Positions 1 to 10,393 of a stretch of DNA of 64,000 nucleotides are shown piece after piece. Position 1 is the stretch's first letter, and every line of letters begins with the position of its first letter. The notes below the pieces were generated by a model. The model was not told the origin of the DNA and searched no databases. It saw only the letters and a list, made by a program, of their open reading frames with translations. This stretch comes from Terrabacter terrigena (lineage in GTDB: Bacteria; Actinomycetota; Actinomycetes; Actinomycetales; Dermatophilaceae). Position numbers and translations under genes: made by a program. Location of the stretch: contig NZ_JBHTKH010000005.1 in assembly GCF_042676085.1 (NCBI RefSeq), positions 258,441 through 322,440 of the forward strand, given 5' to 3'.

Positions 1-39
1 GGGCGCCGCGCCCGTCACCGAGTGACTGGAGATTCACCG

Positions 40-582
40 ATGGGCGAGCGCGTGCCACCCCAGCCGCATCATTCACGACTGACGGACTTCGCCGGTCACC
101 CGCTGGTCGTGGGCGTGGTCGCCGACCAGGCACCGATCGTCGCGCTGACGGCGGTGTCGCTGGCTCGGGCGACCGCCGCCCCGGCCGTCTACTTCGCGCA
201 CGTCGACACCTCGCGCTACGCCGACGCCGAGCACCCCGACGGGACCGTCCGTCACCTGCCGATCGACCCCGACGCCGACGACCGGGCCTGGCCCGAGCGA
301 GAGGCCTCCCTCGTGCGGATGGTCGGCGAGTGGATGGACGGCCAGGACGTGCCGTGGCGCTTCCGCTACCTCGCGGGGCGCCCGGACCGGGCCCTGACCC
401 ATCTCGCCCGCGCAGTCGACGCCGCGGCGTTCGTCGTGGGGACGCACGTCGGTCGCCACCACCGGGTCGCGGACTTCGTGAACGGTTCCGTCTCGACGCA
501 GCTGTCCCACCGCCAGCACCGACCGGTCGTGGTCGTGCCCGTCGACGTCGTCGACTGGGAGGGCCGGGCCCCGTGGGAGTGA
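40..582 (+). CDS. Universal stress protein (UspA-like), single domain
   Basis: About 180 residues with the Usp alpha/beta nucleotide-binding fold as far as can be judged. An N-terminal strand (HPLVVGVV) opens it, and a C-terminal GTHVGRHHR...GSVSTQLSHRQHRPVVVVP segment resembles the G-x2-G-x9-G(S/T) ATP-binding signature of the family, although the first glycines are spaced unusually. Usp proteins are cytoplasmic stress or dormancy factors; no specific partner is visible here. ATG at 40 is chosen because GGAG lies 9 nt upstream; an in-frame GTG at 22 is an alternative. The stop overlaps the first crcB start (GTGA), so translation is probably coupled to the fluoride channel genes. Confidence 0.75.
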   Translation: MGERVPPQPHHSRLTDFAGHPLVVGVVADQAPIVALTAVSLARATAAPAVYFAHVDTSRYADAEHPDGTVRHLPIDPDADDRAWPEREASLVRMVGEWMDGQDVPWRFRYLAGRPDRALTHLARAVDAAAFVVGTHVGRHHRVADFVNGSVSTQLSHRQHRPVVVVPVDVVDWEGRAPWE

Positions 583-1058
583 CCGCCGGCGAGCCCGACC
601 GGGTGTCGACCCCGACGGCGCCGGCCCCGCGGCCGGCACACCGGCACGCCGGGCTGCTCGCGCTCATCTTCGTCGGAGGCGCCGTGGGCACTGCTGCGCG
701 GGCCGCGCTCGAGAACCTCTTGCCGGCCGAGCCAGCCGGCATTCCCTGGATGACCTTGGCCATCAACGTCATCGGGTCGCTCGTGCTGGCGCTGTTGGTC
801 GAGTGGCTCGCTCGCACCGGTGACGACGTGGGGCGACGAAGGGCCTCCCGGCTGACGCTCGGCACAGGAGCACTCGGGGGCTTCACGACCTACAGCACCT
901 TCGCCGTCGAGACGGTCCAGCGAGCGACGTCCGGTTCGGCTGCCGTGGGCCTCGTCTACGCCGTCGGCAGCATCGTTCTCGGTGCGGCCGCCGCTGCCGC
1001 GGGGTTCGTCGGCGCGCGCCGCCTCACGCGGGCGTCCGGGGCGGAGCCCCTCCGATGA
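579..1058 (+). CDS. crcB: Fluoride channel Fluc/CrcB, first copy
   Basis: About 159 residues with four hydrophobic segments. Family signatures are visible: the GGAVGTAARA start of TM1, the NVIGS motif of TM2 and GGFTTYSTFAVET in TM3, which carries the fluoride-coordinating TTYSTF track. Fluc proteins are dual-topology dimers that export fluoride across the membrane. The GTG at 579 overlaps the usp stop by 4 nt; GTG at 603 is a possible alternative. The first 25 residues are a Pro/Ala-rich cytoplasmic extension not typical of the family. A second crcB follows with another 4-nt overlap. Tandem pairs like this are common in Gram-positive bacteria and may form heterodimers. Confidence 0.92.
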   Translation: MTAGEPDRVSTPTAPAPRPAHRHAGLLALIFVGGAVGTAARAALENLLPAEPAGIPWMTLAINVIGSLVLALLVEWLARTGDDVGRRRASRLTLGTGALGGFTTYSTFAVETVQRATSGSAAVGLVYAVGSIVLGAAAAAAGFVGARRLTRASGAEPLR

Positions 1059-1432
1059 CGATGCTGCTCCTCGCGGTCGCGGGTGGCCTCGGGGCCGTCT
1101 CCCGCTTCCTCGCGGACGCGTTCGTGGCCCGGCACAACCCGTTCCGTATGCCGCTCGGCACCCTCGTCATCAACGTCACGGGCTCGCTGCTGCTGGGCCT
1201 GCTCACCGGTCTGCTCTCCGCCGGGTCGCCGGACTCGGCCGGGGCCAGCGTGCGCGCCGTCCTCGGCGCCGGGTTCTGCGGCGGCTACACCACGTTCAGC
1301 ACGGCTTCGGTCGAGACCGTGCGGCTGTGGGTCGCGCAGGACCGTGGCACCGGGGTGAGGTACGCCGCCGCGACGCTCTTCGGGTCGGTCGGGGCGGCCG
1401 CCCTCGGCCTCTGGCTCGGCGCGCTCCTCTGA
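1055..1432 (+). CDS. crcB: Fluoride channel Fluc/CrcB, second copy
   Basis: 125 residues, the usual Fluc length. It has GGLGAVSRF in TM1, NVTGSLLLG in TM2 and GGYTTFSTASVETV in TM3, the fluoride-pathway motif. ATG at 1055 overlaps the stop of the first copy (ATGA), so the two subunits are translationally coupled, as expected for partners made in equal amounts. I saw no fluoride riboswitch upstream of usp, but only 39 bases of that region are in the window. The gene ends 30 nt from the converging stop of the WXG-like gene. Confidence 0.93.
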   Translation: MTMLLLAVAGGLGAVSRFLADAFVARHNPFRMPLGTLVINVTGSLLLGLLTGLLSAGSPDSAGASVRAVLGAGFCGGYTTFSTASVETVRLWVAQDRGTGVRYAAATLFGSVGAAALGLWLGALL

Positions 1433-1462
1433 CCCGGACCGGCGACCAGCCGCGGCCTTCGG

Positions 1463-2056
1463 TCAGCGGACGGGCAGGCCCAGCCGGTGCGCAGCGGCAG
1501 CCCCGACGGCCGCCGACGGGACCGGGTGGAACCATCCGACCGGCACGCCGTCCTGCGGCTCGAACCCCTGCCCGACGCCGATCCACTCGGCCCAGCCCAT
1601 CGCGGTCTGCGCCTGCGGAGCCCACGTCGACCCGACGGAGGAGGCGCCGACAGGAGCCGCCCACGCGGCAGGCTGATGACCTGCTCGGCCGCCGTGCCCG
1701 GCGCCGGCCGGGTCGGCGACGTGGCCGAAGGACGCGTGGCGCGACACCTGACCTGACGCACCCGACGCCTGACCCGACGTGTCGACGGGGCGTCCGCTCG
1801 AACGGTGCTGCAGGTCTGCGTTGTCGTTCAGCCGGCGCGCGAGCCGGTCGAAGTCGGCGCTGAGGCGCACGAGGTCCTGCTCGACCCGGCGCCACCTCTC
1901 GACCAGGTGCTGCAGGTCCGGCCCCTGCCAGACTCGCTGCATCGTCGACACCGCCCGCCGGCCGCGCGCCCGCACGAGGTCGACCTCGTCGCCGAACGAC
2001 GCCATCCGCCCCGCCGAGTCGCGCAGCGCGTCGACGTCAGCACCCTTCGAGAACAC
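1463..2056 (-). CDS. WXG100-like protein with C-terminal extension
   Basis: About 197 residues. The first 90 are predicted all-helical, with a helix-turn-helix hairpin and a WQG motif (MQRVWQGPD) at the turn. This fits the WXG100/ESX substrate fold, and there is no signal peptide. The remaining ~105 residues are low complexity (Gly/Ala/Ser/Pro/His), unlike classical 100-residue EsxA proteins, so this may be a longer substrate of a type VII system or a WXG-fold relative. No EccC or other secretion gene is nearby. GTG at 2056 is chosen because GGGGAG precedes it; the longer reading frame reaches 2089. It diverges from the YigZ gene across 123 bp. Confidence 0.6.
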   Translation of the reverse strand: MFSKGADVDALRDSAGRMASFGDEVDLVRARGRRAVSTMQRVWQGPDLQHLVERWRRVEQDLVRLSADFDRLARRLNDNADLQHRSSGRPVDTSGQASGASGQVSRHASFGHVADPAGAGHGGRAGHQPAAWAAPVGASSVGSTWAPQAQTAMGWAEWIGVGQGFEPQDGVPVGWFHPVPSAAVGAAAAHRLGLPVR

Positions 2057-2179
2057 AGAACTCCCCTTCACCCCTGCAAACCGGACCAATCCTCACCCGA
2101 CCACGCGCCCGCGTGCAACGGGGAGCGCTCCCCGGTCTGCCGGCATACTCGAGGGGTCCCGACCACCCCTAGGGAAGGT

Positions 2180-2848
2180 GTGCCGCTGAGCTCGCCACGC
2201 AGCTACCTGACCCTCGCGTCGCCGGCCAGGGCCGAGATCGAGGTGCGTCGCTCCCGCTTCGTGTGCGACGTCGCGCCCGCGACGTCGGAGGAGGCCGCCC
2301 GGGCCTTCGTCGGGCAGGTGCGCGCGGGCAGCCGCGACGCGCGACACCACTGCACGGCATACGTCCTCGGCCCCGACGGGGCGACGCTGCGCAGCAACGA
2401 CGACGGTGAACCGTCGGGCACGGCAGGTGCGCCCATGCTCGACGTGCTGCGTAGCCACGGCCTCGTCGACGTGGTCGCCGTCGTCACGCGCTGGTTCGGC
2501 GGCACGCTGCTCGGCACCGGCGGTCTGATCCGCGCCTACGGCGACGCGCTCACGGCAGCCCTCGAGCAGGCGCGGCTGCGGAGGATGGAGCGTCGCGAGG
2601 GGCTCGTCGTCGATGTAGGGGCGGTCCACGGGCCGCGCGTCGAGAACGCACTGCGCGGGCACGAGGGCTGCGACGTCACGCACACCGGATGGACGGCAGA
2701 CGGGCTCGTGCTACACCTCGCGGTCGTGCCCGGGACGCAGGACTCGCTCGCCCGGCTCGTCGCATCGCTGACATCGGGCGCCGGGCACGTCGCCGCCGGG
2801 CCGCAGAGCTGGGTGCCGATCTCGTTGCATCCGCCCGTCGGGGACTGA
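2180..2848 (+). CDS. YigZ/IMPACT family protein
   Basis: About 222 residues with the UPF0029/IMPACT N-terminal domain: RSRFVCDVAPATSEEAA, then HHCTAYVLG, then the signature DDGEPSGTAGAPML and TRWFGGTLLGTGGLIRAYGDA. A shorter C-terminal DUF1949-like domain follows from about residue 140. Members are cytoplasmic proteins linked to translation regulation; the molecular role in bacteria is not settled. GTG at 2180 is the best start because AGGGAAGG sits just upstream and the protein then begins close to the conserved domain. The gene stands alone with a 103-bp gap to the next gene. Confidence 0.88.
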   Translation: MPLSSPRSYLTLASPARAEIEVRRSRFVCDVAPATSEEAARAFVGQVRAGSRDARHHCTAYVLGPDGATLRSNDDGEPSGTAGAPMLDVLRSHGLVDVVAVVTRWFGGTLLGTGGLIRAYGDALTAALEQARLRRMERREGLVVDVGAVHGPRVENALRGHEGCDVTHTGWTADGLVLHLAVVPGTQDSLARLVASLTSGAGHVAAGPQSWVPISLHPPVGD

Positions 2849-2951
2849 CCGACCGGGCGGCTCCGGCTCAGGTGGGCATCCGGTGCTGGCGGCGCCGCAG
2901 ACCGACCATATGGGGCAGCCCGCCCCGGCTGGCGCGTGAGAGCATGCCTGC

Positions 2952-3524
2952 ATGGGCTTCCAGATCGCGGGCGATCCCGCCGCTGACCAGGTGCTCGACG
3001 AGCACCCGTTCGCCGTCGTCGTCGGCATGATGCTCGACCAGCAGTACGGCATGGAGCACGCCTTCCGTGGCGGCTACAAGGTGCTGAGCCGGTTCGGCAC
3101 CCTCGACCCCGCCGCCATCGCGGCCGCGGACCCCGACGAGTTCAAGGCGATGGCGAGCACGCCGCCGGCGATCCACCGGTTCCCGGGCTCGATGGCCGCG
3201 CGCCTGCAGGAGCTCGCCGCGCTCGTCGAGAGCCGCTACGACGGCGACGTCACCCGCCTCTGGACCGAGGCGCAGACCGGCAGGGAGCTGCTGAAGCGCG
3301 TGCAGGAGCTGCCCGGCTTCGGCAAGCAGAAGGCGCAGATCTTCGTGGCGCTGCTCGCCAAGCAGCTCGGCGTGCGTCCGGAGGGATGGGAGGCCGCGGC
3401 GGGCGACTACGCCCTCGACGGCTACCGCTCGGTGGCGGACGTCGTCGACGGCGACTCCCTGCTCAAGGTGCGAGAGTTCAAGCAGGCCAAGAAGGCCAGC
3501 GCCAAGGCGGCCCAGGACGCCTGA
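2952..3524 (+). CDS. HhH-GPD superfamily base-excision DNA repair-like protein
   Basis: 190 residues. It resembles the actinobacterial HhH-GPD family proteins of this length: DEHPFAVVVGMMLDQQ at the start, then RVQELPGFGKQKAQIF, a helix-hairpin-helix with the LPGFG turn, at about residues 118-133. The helical glycosylase fold implies binding to damaged DNA. There is no 4Fe-4S cysteine loop, and the catalytic Lys/Asp pair cannot be assigned with certainty, so the substrate is unknown. ATG at 2952 is the natural start. It faces cbs across a strong bidirectional terminator. Confidence 0.82.
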   Translation: MGFQIAGDPAADQVLDEHPFAVVVGMMLDQQYGMEHAFRGGYKVLSRFGTLDPAAIAAADPDEFKAMASTPPAIHRFPGSMAARLQELAALVESRYDGDVTRLWTEAQTGRELLKRVQELPGFGKQKAQIFVALLAKQLGVRPEGWEAAAGDYALDGYRSVADVVDGDSLLKVREFKQAKKASAKAAQDA

Positions 3525-3540
3525 GCCACAACAGTTTCCG

Positions 3541-3593
3541 CACGTATGCCGCTGGGCTCGCCTCCGAGAGAAGCGAGCCCAGCGGCATACGTG
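3541..3593. terminator. Bidirectional terminator, perfect 21-bp stem
   Basis: Arms 3541-3561 and 3573-3593 are exactly complementary with an 11-nt loop. It lies between the converging HhH-GPD gene and cbs, so it can stop transcripts from both sides. The arms carry the recurrent GTATGCCGC/GCGGCATAC motif also seen in two other terminators of this window. Confidence 0.85.
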
Positions 3594-3604
3594 GTTGGTG
3601 TCTG

Positions 3605-4975
<1,371 letters not shown>

Positions 4976-4981
4976 CCGCCC

Positions 4982-4987
4982 ATCCTA
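4982..4987 (-). promoter_or_regulatory. -10 box of cbs (leaderless type)
   Basis: TAGGAT on the minus strand ends 6 nt before the GTG of cbs, so the transcript would begin at or next to the start codon. The same spacing recurs at several other genes here. Confidence 0.55.
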
Positions 4988-5197
4988 GGAGGGACGTCCC
5001 ACGGGTCGAGACCCGCGGCCCCCTCCACGAGCCCCGGCTACGGGCCTGCTCCACCGTCAGGCGGAGACTCGCGGACCTGGACGAACCGGGCACGGAGCCA
5101 GGGCCCCGGGCGTTACCGTGGTGGACCGGTTTCCGGACGTCCGGGTCGCCCACGACCCGGCAGGAACACGGCACGACGACGGCGGGAGGCTCTCGAG

Positions 5198-6331
5198 ATG
5201 GGGCGTGCACGACGCGCACGCAGGATCGCGCAGCAGGCGGCGTACGGCGGCGGAGTCGGGGTGGCGGGCCTCGGAGCCCTCAGCCTGCTCGGCTACGGGC
5301 TGCTGCGAGCCGAGGCACGCATGGCGCGGCGCATCGTCGGCCAGCCCTTCGAGGGCGCTCCGGAGGACAGCGGCACCTACGGCTCGGGCCACGGCACACC
5401 GGTGCAGTTCCTGGTGCTGGGTGACTCCACCGGCGTCGGCATGGGCGCCGACCACCCGCACCAGACGATCGGCGCCACGATCGCGAGCGGCGTGGCCGCC
5501 TTCAGCGGGCGACCCGTGGAGCTGACGAACGTCGCCGTCATCGGTGCCGAGTCCTCCGACCTCGACGAGCAGGTCGAGCGCGGCCTGGCTGCCGTGCCCG
5601 AGCCCGACGTCGCCGTCATCATGGTCGGCGCCAACGACGTCACGCACCGCATCGACACCTCCGTCGCCGTGCGCCACCTCGAGATGGCCGTCCGGTCACT
5701 GCGTGAGGCGGGGGCCGAGGTGGTCGTCGGAACGTGCCCGGACCTCGGGGCCATCGAGCCGGTGCCGCAGCCGCTGCGGCTGCTCGCCCGCCGCTGGTCG
5801 CGCGACCTGGCCGCGGCCCAGACGGTGGCCGTCGTCGAGGCCGGAGGCCGCGCGGTGTCGGTCGGCGACCTCCTCAGCGAGGCGTTCTCGGCCGAGCCGA
5901 CGGTGATGTTCAGCAAGGACCGCTTCCACCCGAGTCCGGCCGGCTACGCACGTGTCGCGGCCGCCCTGCTGCCGACGGTGAGCGCCGCGCTCGACCTTTT
6001 CGGCGAGCGGAGCGCACCCGCCGAGCCGAACCTGCGCCGGGGCGAGAGTGTCGGGCCGGTCGCCAAGGCCGCCATGCGGGCGGTCACGCAGCCGGGCACC
6101 GAGGTCGCGCCGGCAGAGGTCGACGGGCAGGCCCGAGGGGCCCAGGGCCGCTGGGCCGTGCTGCTCCACCGCATCCGGCCGGCGGTGCCGCTGTCCGCCC
6201 CGGCCGGTCTCGGCGAGCCGGTCACTCCGGAGGGCGCCGCCGACGCTGCGCCGGTTCCGGGTCCCGTCGCGCAGGAGGCGGACGAGCCCACTGCCGACGA
6301 CACACCCGCCGAGGACCCCGTCGCGCGCTAG
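5198..6331 (+). CDS. SGNH/GDSL hydrolase, membrane anchored
   Basis: About 377 residues. An N-terminal Arg-rich stretch and a hydrophobic anchor (YGGGVGVAGLGALSLLGYGLL) are followed by the SGNH esterase fold: block I LGDSTGVGMG with the catalytic Ser at about residue 73, block III VGANDV, and block V DRFHPSPAGY with the Asp/His pair. The last ~120 residues are Pro/Ala/Glu-rich and probably disordered. Likely a membrane-tethered carboxylesterase; the substrate is unknown. ATG 5198 has GGGAGG 9 nt upstream; the much longer upstream reading frame is only the open antisense frame of cbs. Confidence 0.85.
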   Translation: MGRARRARRIAQQAAYGGGVGVAGLGALSLLGYGLLRAEARMARRIVGQPFEGAPEDSGTYGSGHGTPVQFLVLGDSTGVGMGADHPHQTIGATIASGVAAFSGRPVELTNVAVIGAESSDLDEQVERGLAAVPEPDVAVIMVGANDVTHRIDTSVAVRHLEMAVRSLREAGAEVVVGTCPDLGAIEPVPQPLRLLARRWSRDLAAAQTVAVVEAGGRAVSVGDLLSEAFSAEPTVMFSKDRFHPSPAGYARVAAALLPTVSAALDLFGERSAPAEPNLRRGESVGPVAKAAMRAVTQPGTEVAPAEVDGQARGAQGRWAVLLHRIRPAVPLSAPAGLGEPVTPEGAADAAPVPGPVAQEADEPTADDTPAEDPVAR

Positions 6332-6396
6332 CGGGCACGTGCGGCGACATCCCCGGTGAGGCGGCCCACGGCGTACGACCGCGTCGGCGAGACGTC

Positions 6397-6431
6397 GAAG
6401 GGCCCGTCCGCACGGCGCGGACGGACCCTTC
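6397..6431. terminator. Bidirectional terminator between SGNH gene and lipoprotein gene
   Basis: Arms 6397-6411 and 6417-6431 pair over 14 of 15 positions with a 5-nt loop (ACGGC). It lies between two converging genes. Confidence 0.8.
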
Positions 6432-6456
6432 GCACAGCTGGATCGGCTGGACCGCG

Positions 6457-7212
6457 TCAGCCGATCTTCATGATCTCCGAGGCGGCGGGCGCCTTGATGC
6501 CGAGGTCCTCGTTCCACTTGGAGAAGTCGAGCTGGCCCGGGCTCGCGGAGGAGCCGGTGAAGCGCACGACCTCGAACTTGTCCTTGGAGACGTAGAGGGC
6601 GCCCTCGGTCTTGCCCTTCTTGTCGGTGAGCACCCAGCACGGCACCCCGTTGACGTCCTCGCTGGCGACGTCCTTCGCGAGCTGGCTGGGCGTCACGGCG
6701 CCGAAGGCCTTCTCGAGGAAGGTCTTCAGGCTCAGGCTCTCGGTCATGGCGCTGGCCGAGGTGGGGGCCTTGATGAACTTGTTGCCGGCCTTCTGCACCG
6801 ACGCCGGAGCGCCCTGCTTCTTCCAGAACTCTGCGTCGGCCTGGATGAAGACACCGTCGGCGAGCGAGATCACGCGCGCCTTGCCGTCGCCCTCCATGTC
6901 GATGGTGATGTCGGCGGTCTTGCCGTCGCTCGTGCCCTTGAAGTCGATCTTGATCGTCTTGCCGTTCTGGTCGACCTGCCCGACGAAGGCACCGGACTTC
7001 GCCGCGAGGGCGCTCGTCTTCGCCTTGCTCAGGATGTCGGACGCCTCAGTGGCGTCGCCGGAAGCAGCGGTCGTGGACGTGGCGGCGCCCGTCGCGGACG
7101 TGGTGCCGGCGGAGCCGGCGACGGGCGTCTCGGACTTGGAGCACGCGGCCGCGCCCAGGCTGATCGCGATGGCGCCGGACACGGCGACGACGCGGGTCGT
7201 GAAGGTCTTCAT
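6457..7212 (-). CDS. LppX/LprG-like lipoprotein
   Basis: 251 residues. A lipoprotein signal peptide ends in the lipobox LGAAAC (Cys at about residue 24), followed by a Thr/Ser/Ala linker and a soluble domain of about 190 residues with alternating strands: SGAFVGQVDQ, KTADITIDMEGDG, VFIQADAEFWKK, VNGVPCWVLTDKKG. This pattern fits the LolA-like half-barrel of the actinobacterial LppX/LprG group, which carries lipids in the cell envelope; lipid binding here is inferred. It faces the SGNH gene through a terminator and diverges from the thiolase gene. Confidence 0.72.
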   Translation of the reverse strand: MKTFTTRVVAVSGAIAISLGAAACSKSETPVAGSAGTTSATGAATSTTAASGDATEASDILSKAKTSALAAKSGAFVGQVDQNGKTIKIDFKGTSDGKTADITIDMEGDGKARVISLADGVFIQADAEFWKKQGAPASVQKAGNKFIKAPTSASAMTESLSLKTFLEKAFGAVTPSQLAKDVASEDVNGVPCWVLTDKKGKTEGALYVSKDKFEVVRFTGSSASPGQLDFSKWNEDLGIKAPAASEIMKIG

Positions 7213-7382
7213 GGTGGGTGGTGCCCCCTGATCGTCGGAGGTCCGGGCTGAGCCGCCGGACCGGGGCCGGCAACACAGCTGCGCGCCGACAACCCGGTCA
7301 GCCTAGCGGGGCGCAGCGAGACGCATGTCATGGGCCGCGCCCTGTCCAACGGGTGCGAGGACGTCCTACCATCGAGTGACTG

Positions 7383-7396
7383 AGCAAGCGCTTAGT
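7383..7396. promoter_or_regulatory. Palindromic operator-like site before thiolase gene
   Basis: The core AAGCGCTT (7386-7393) lies in AGCAAGCGCTTAGT. This resembles the AnCAAGnnCTTGnT type of TetR operator known for KstR2, with one deviation. It sits about 40 nt before the thiolase start and just after a TACCAT box at 7368-7373, a position that suits repression. Confidence 0.45.
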
Positions 7397-7430
7397 GGAT
7401 CCCTCCCGATGAAGTAGCAGGAGAACCCCC

Positions 7431-8654
<1,224 letters not shown>

Positions 8655-8662
8655 CCCCGTCT

Positions 8663-8710
8663 CCGTTCGAAAGAGCACGCCGTACGCGTACCGCGTGCTC
8701 TTTCGAACGG
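8663..8710. terminator. Long hairpin of the CGAAAGAGCA family, copy 1
   Basis: Perfect 18-bp arms 8663-8680 and 8693-8710 with a 12-nt loop, between the converging thiolase and 8761-9096 genes. The arms contain TTCGAAAGAGCA and its complement, shared with the hairpins at 40668 and 44675. Confidence 0.82.
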
Positions 8711-8760
8711 GCGGGGGGCCGAGTCAGGCGAGTCAGGGCGAGTCGGGCGAGTCAGCGGAA

Positions 8761-9096
8761 TCAGAGGGAGCGGCGTATGCCGGCGAGCTCGGCCGCGACC
8801 GCGGCTGCGTCGGCGGCTGCGTCGGCGCGAGGCCGGGCGGCCAGCAGGTCGTGGACCATGACGGCGAGCTGGTCCATCAGGACGGCGGGCCCGAGGTCCG
8901 GCACCTCGCGCGACGGGACGCCGCGCTCGCCCGCCACGCGGTCGGCCAGCCGCTGCACGACGAGGCGGACGGACGGCATACGCGAAAGCGCGTGGTCGAG
9001 CGGCAGCTGGTGCCACCGCTCGACCACGCGCCGGAGCTCGTCCGACACCTCCTGCGGGGTCGGCGAACCCGCGCCCGGAGATGCCGGAGGTGCCAC
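8761..9096 (-). CDS. Conserved-looking hypothetical protein
   Basis: 111 residues that I do not recognise. The sequence is predicted mostly helical (EVSDELRRVVERWHQLPLDHALSRMPSVRLVVQRLADRV), with no signal peptide or membrane segment and an Ala-rich C-terminal helix. It starts 3 nt after the stop of the Bax-inhibitor gene on the same strand, so it is probably co-transcribed. No Shine-Dalgarno is evident before the GTG. Codon use matches its neighbours, which supports a real gene. Confidence 0.6.
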   Translation of the reverse strand: MAPPASPGAGSPTPQEVSDELRRVVERWHQLPLDHALSRMPSVRLVVQRLADRVAGERGVPSREVPDLGPAVLMDQLAVMVHDLLAARPRADAAADAAAVAAELAGIRRSL

Positions 9097-9099
9097 GCG

Positions 9100-9981
9100 T
9101 CAGTCGCGCAGTCGCGCGAACAGGCGGACGAACTCGATGTAGAGCCAGACCACCGACACGATGAGGCCGTGCGCGAGCAGCCAGGAGTACCTGGCCGGCG
9201 CGCCGAGGCGCACCGCGTGGTCGATGGAGTCGAAGTCGAACGCCAGCGACCAGGCCGCGAGGCCGACGCCGAGGATCGACAGGCCGATGCCGAGCATGCC
9301 GCTGCCACCGAAGCCCCAGCCGCTCAGCACGCCGGTCCACTGCAGGACCAGCTGCAGCAGCATGAAGAGGGCGTAGCCGATCAGCATGAACGTGAAGATG
9401 CGGCGGGTGCGGTTGTTGACCTTGACCAGGCCGAAGGCGTACGCCGCGTACATGCCGGCGAACGTGCAGGCCGTGGCGAGCACCGCCATGAGCACGACGC
9501 CCTTGTAGTTGGGGATCGTGTTGATCGTGTAGCTGAAGGCCCCGAGGAACGCTCCCTCGACCGCGGAGTACAGCACGATGAGCGGCACCGAGACGGTCTT
9601 CATGAACGCGATCGCGAGGCCCAGCAGGAGCCCGATGACCATGCCGCCGAGCCAGATCGGGCGGGCGAGACCCGGCGACCCGGACACCGTCACCCACGTC
9701 ACGGCTCCTGCGGCGACCAGGAGGGCGAAGAGCCCGAGGCTCTTCATGATGACGTCGTCGAGCGTGACGCGGCCGGTGTCGACCGGACCGGCGCTCTGAC
9801 GCGCGTACATGTCGTTGAGCTGCTGCGCGGACATCGCGTCCTGGGTCGCGTAACCCGTGGTTGCAGCCTGCGTCTGGGCGCCCGGCTGCTGCGGACTGCC
9901 CTGGGGAGCGCCGAAACCGGCGTAGCGCTCCTTCTCGATCTGCTTGTTGAGCCGGTCGAAGACCGGGTTTCCACCTGCCAT
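9100..9981 (-). CDS. Bax inhibitor-1 / YccA family membrane protein
   Basis: About 293 residues. A ~75-residue cytoplasmic Gln/Ala/Gly-rich N-terminus is followed by seven hydrophobic segments (SLGLFALLVAAGAVTWVTV through LLAHGLIVSVVWLYIEFVRL). The order and spacing fit actinobacterial BI-1 proteins, which other bacteria use as pH-gated cation leak channels or protease-associated membrane proteins; the role here is inferred. ATG at 9981 begins MAGGNPVFDRLNKQ, the typical start of the group; the longer upstream frame enters the tRNA. It heads a two-gene unit with 8761-9096. Confidence 0.85.
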   Translation of the reverse strand: MAGGNPVFDRLNKQIEKERYAGFGAPQGSPQQPGAQTQAATTGYATQDAMSAQQLNDMYARQSAGPVDTGRVTLDDVIMKSLGLFALLVAAGAVTWVTVSGSPGLARPIWLGGMVIGLLLGLAIAFMKTVSVPLIVLYSAVEGAFLGAFSYTINTIPNYKGVVLMAVLATACTFAGMYAAYAFGLVKVNNRTRRIFTFMLIGYALFMLLQLVLQWTGVLSGWGFGGSGMLGIGLSILGVGLAAWSLAFDFDSIDHAVRLGAPARYSWLLAHGLIVSVVWLYIEFVRLFARLRD

Positions 9982-10130
9982 GTGAGTGCGCTCCTCGAAG
10001 CACTGGGTGCCACGACCCGCTCCTGGGCGTGACGACTGTCCCCAACAGTAAGCGAACGCACCCCACCGATAGGTTCCCGGCGCACCCGTCCCGGTGCGTG
10101 ACGACCACCCCGCGGCATACTTGGGCCGGC

Positions 10131-10205
10131 GCCCCCGTGGCCCAACCGGCAGAGGCAGGCGACTTAAAATCGCCAACGGTGAGGGTTCGAGTCCCTCCGG
10201 GGGTA
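10131..10205 (+). tRNA. tRNA-Leu (anticodon TAA)
   Basis: Seven-bp acceptor stem 10131-10137/10198-10204 with discriminator A at 10205 and no encoded CCA. The anticodon stem is 10158-10162/10170-10174 with TAA at 10165-10167. The T arm is 10181-10197. The variable region is only 6 nt (10175-10180), short for a leucine tRNA, although the 3-bp D stem and A73 suit leucine. It reads the rare UUA codon and possibly UUG. Confidence 0.88.
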
Positions 10206-10334
10206 CGTGTTCAGCGTCGGTCGTCGGGGCACGGTTCGGTAACGTCGCCGCCCACCCCTTGGGCGTCGCACGGCACCCGGCACGCCGCTCCACCTAGAAT
10301 GGCGGTCGAGAACGCGGTCCAGGGGCTGATCGTC

Positions 10335-10387
10335 GCTCCTTCACGGACTGTGCCGCGTCGGTGACGCGGCCCCTCAACCGAAGGAGC
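10335..10387 (+). promoter_or_regulatory. Structured 5' leader that can hide the mptB ribosome site
   Basis: GCTCCTTC (10335-10342) pairs exactly with GAAGGAGC (10380-10387), which contains the ribosome-binding AAGGAG of the mannosyltransferase gene. Between them lies a perfect 8-bp hairpin, 10352-10359/10363-10370, with a GGT loop. A TAGAAT box at 10295-10300 would place the RNA start about 30 nt before the outer helix. The arrangement fits translational control; no trigger is known. Confidence 0.5.
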
Positions 10388-10393
10388 AAGCGG

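Noticed and set aside
1..39. Fluoride riboswitch for usp-crcB
   Set aside because: Only 39 bases precede the operon in the window, too few to judge.
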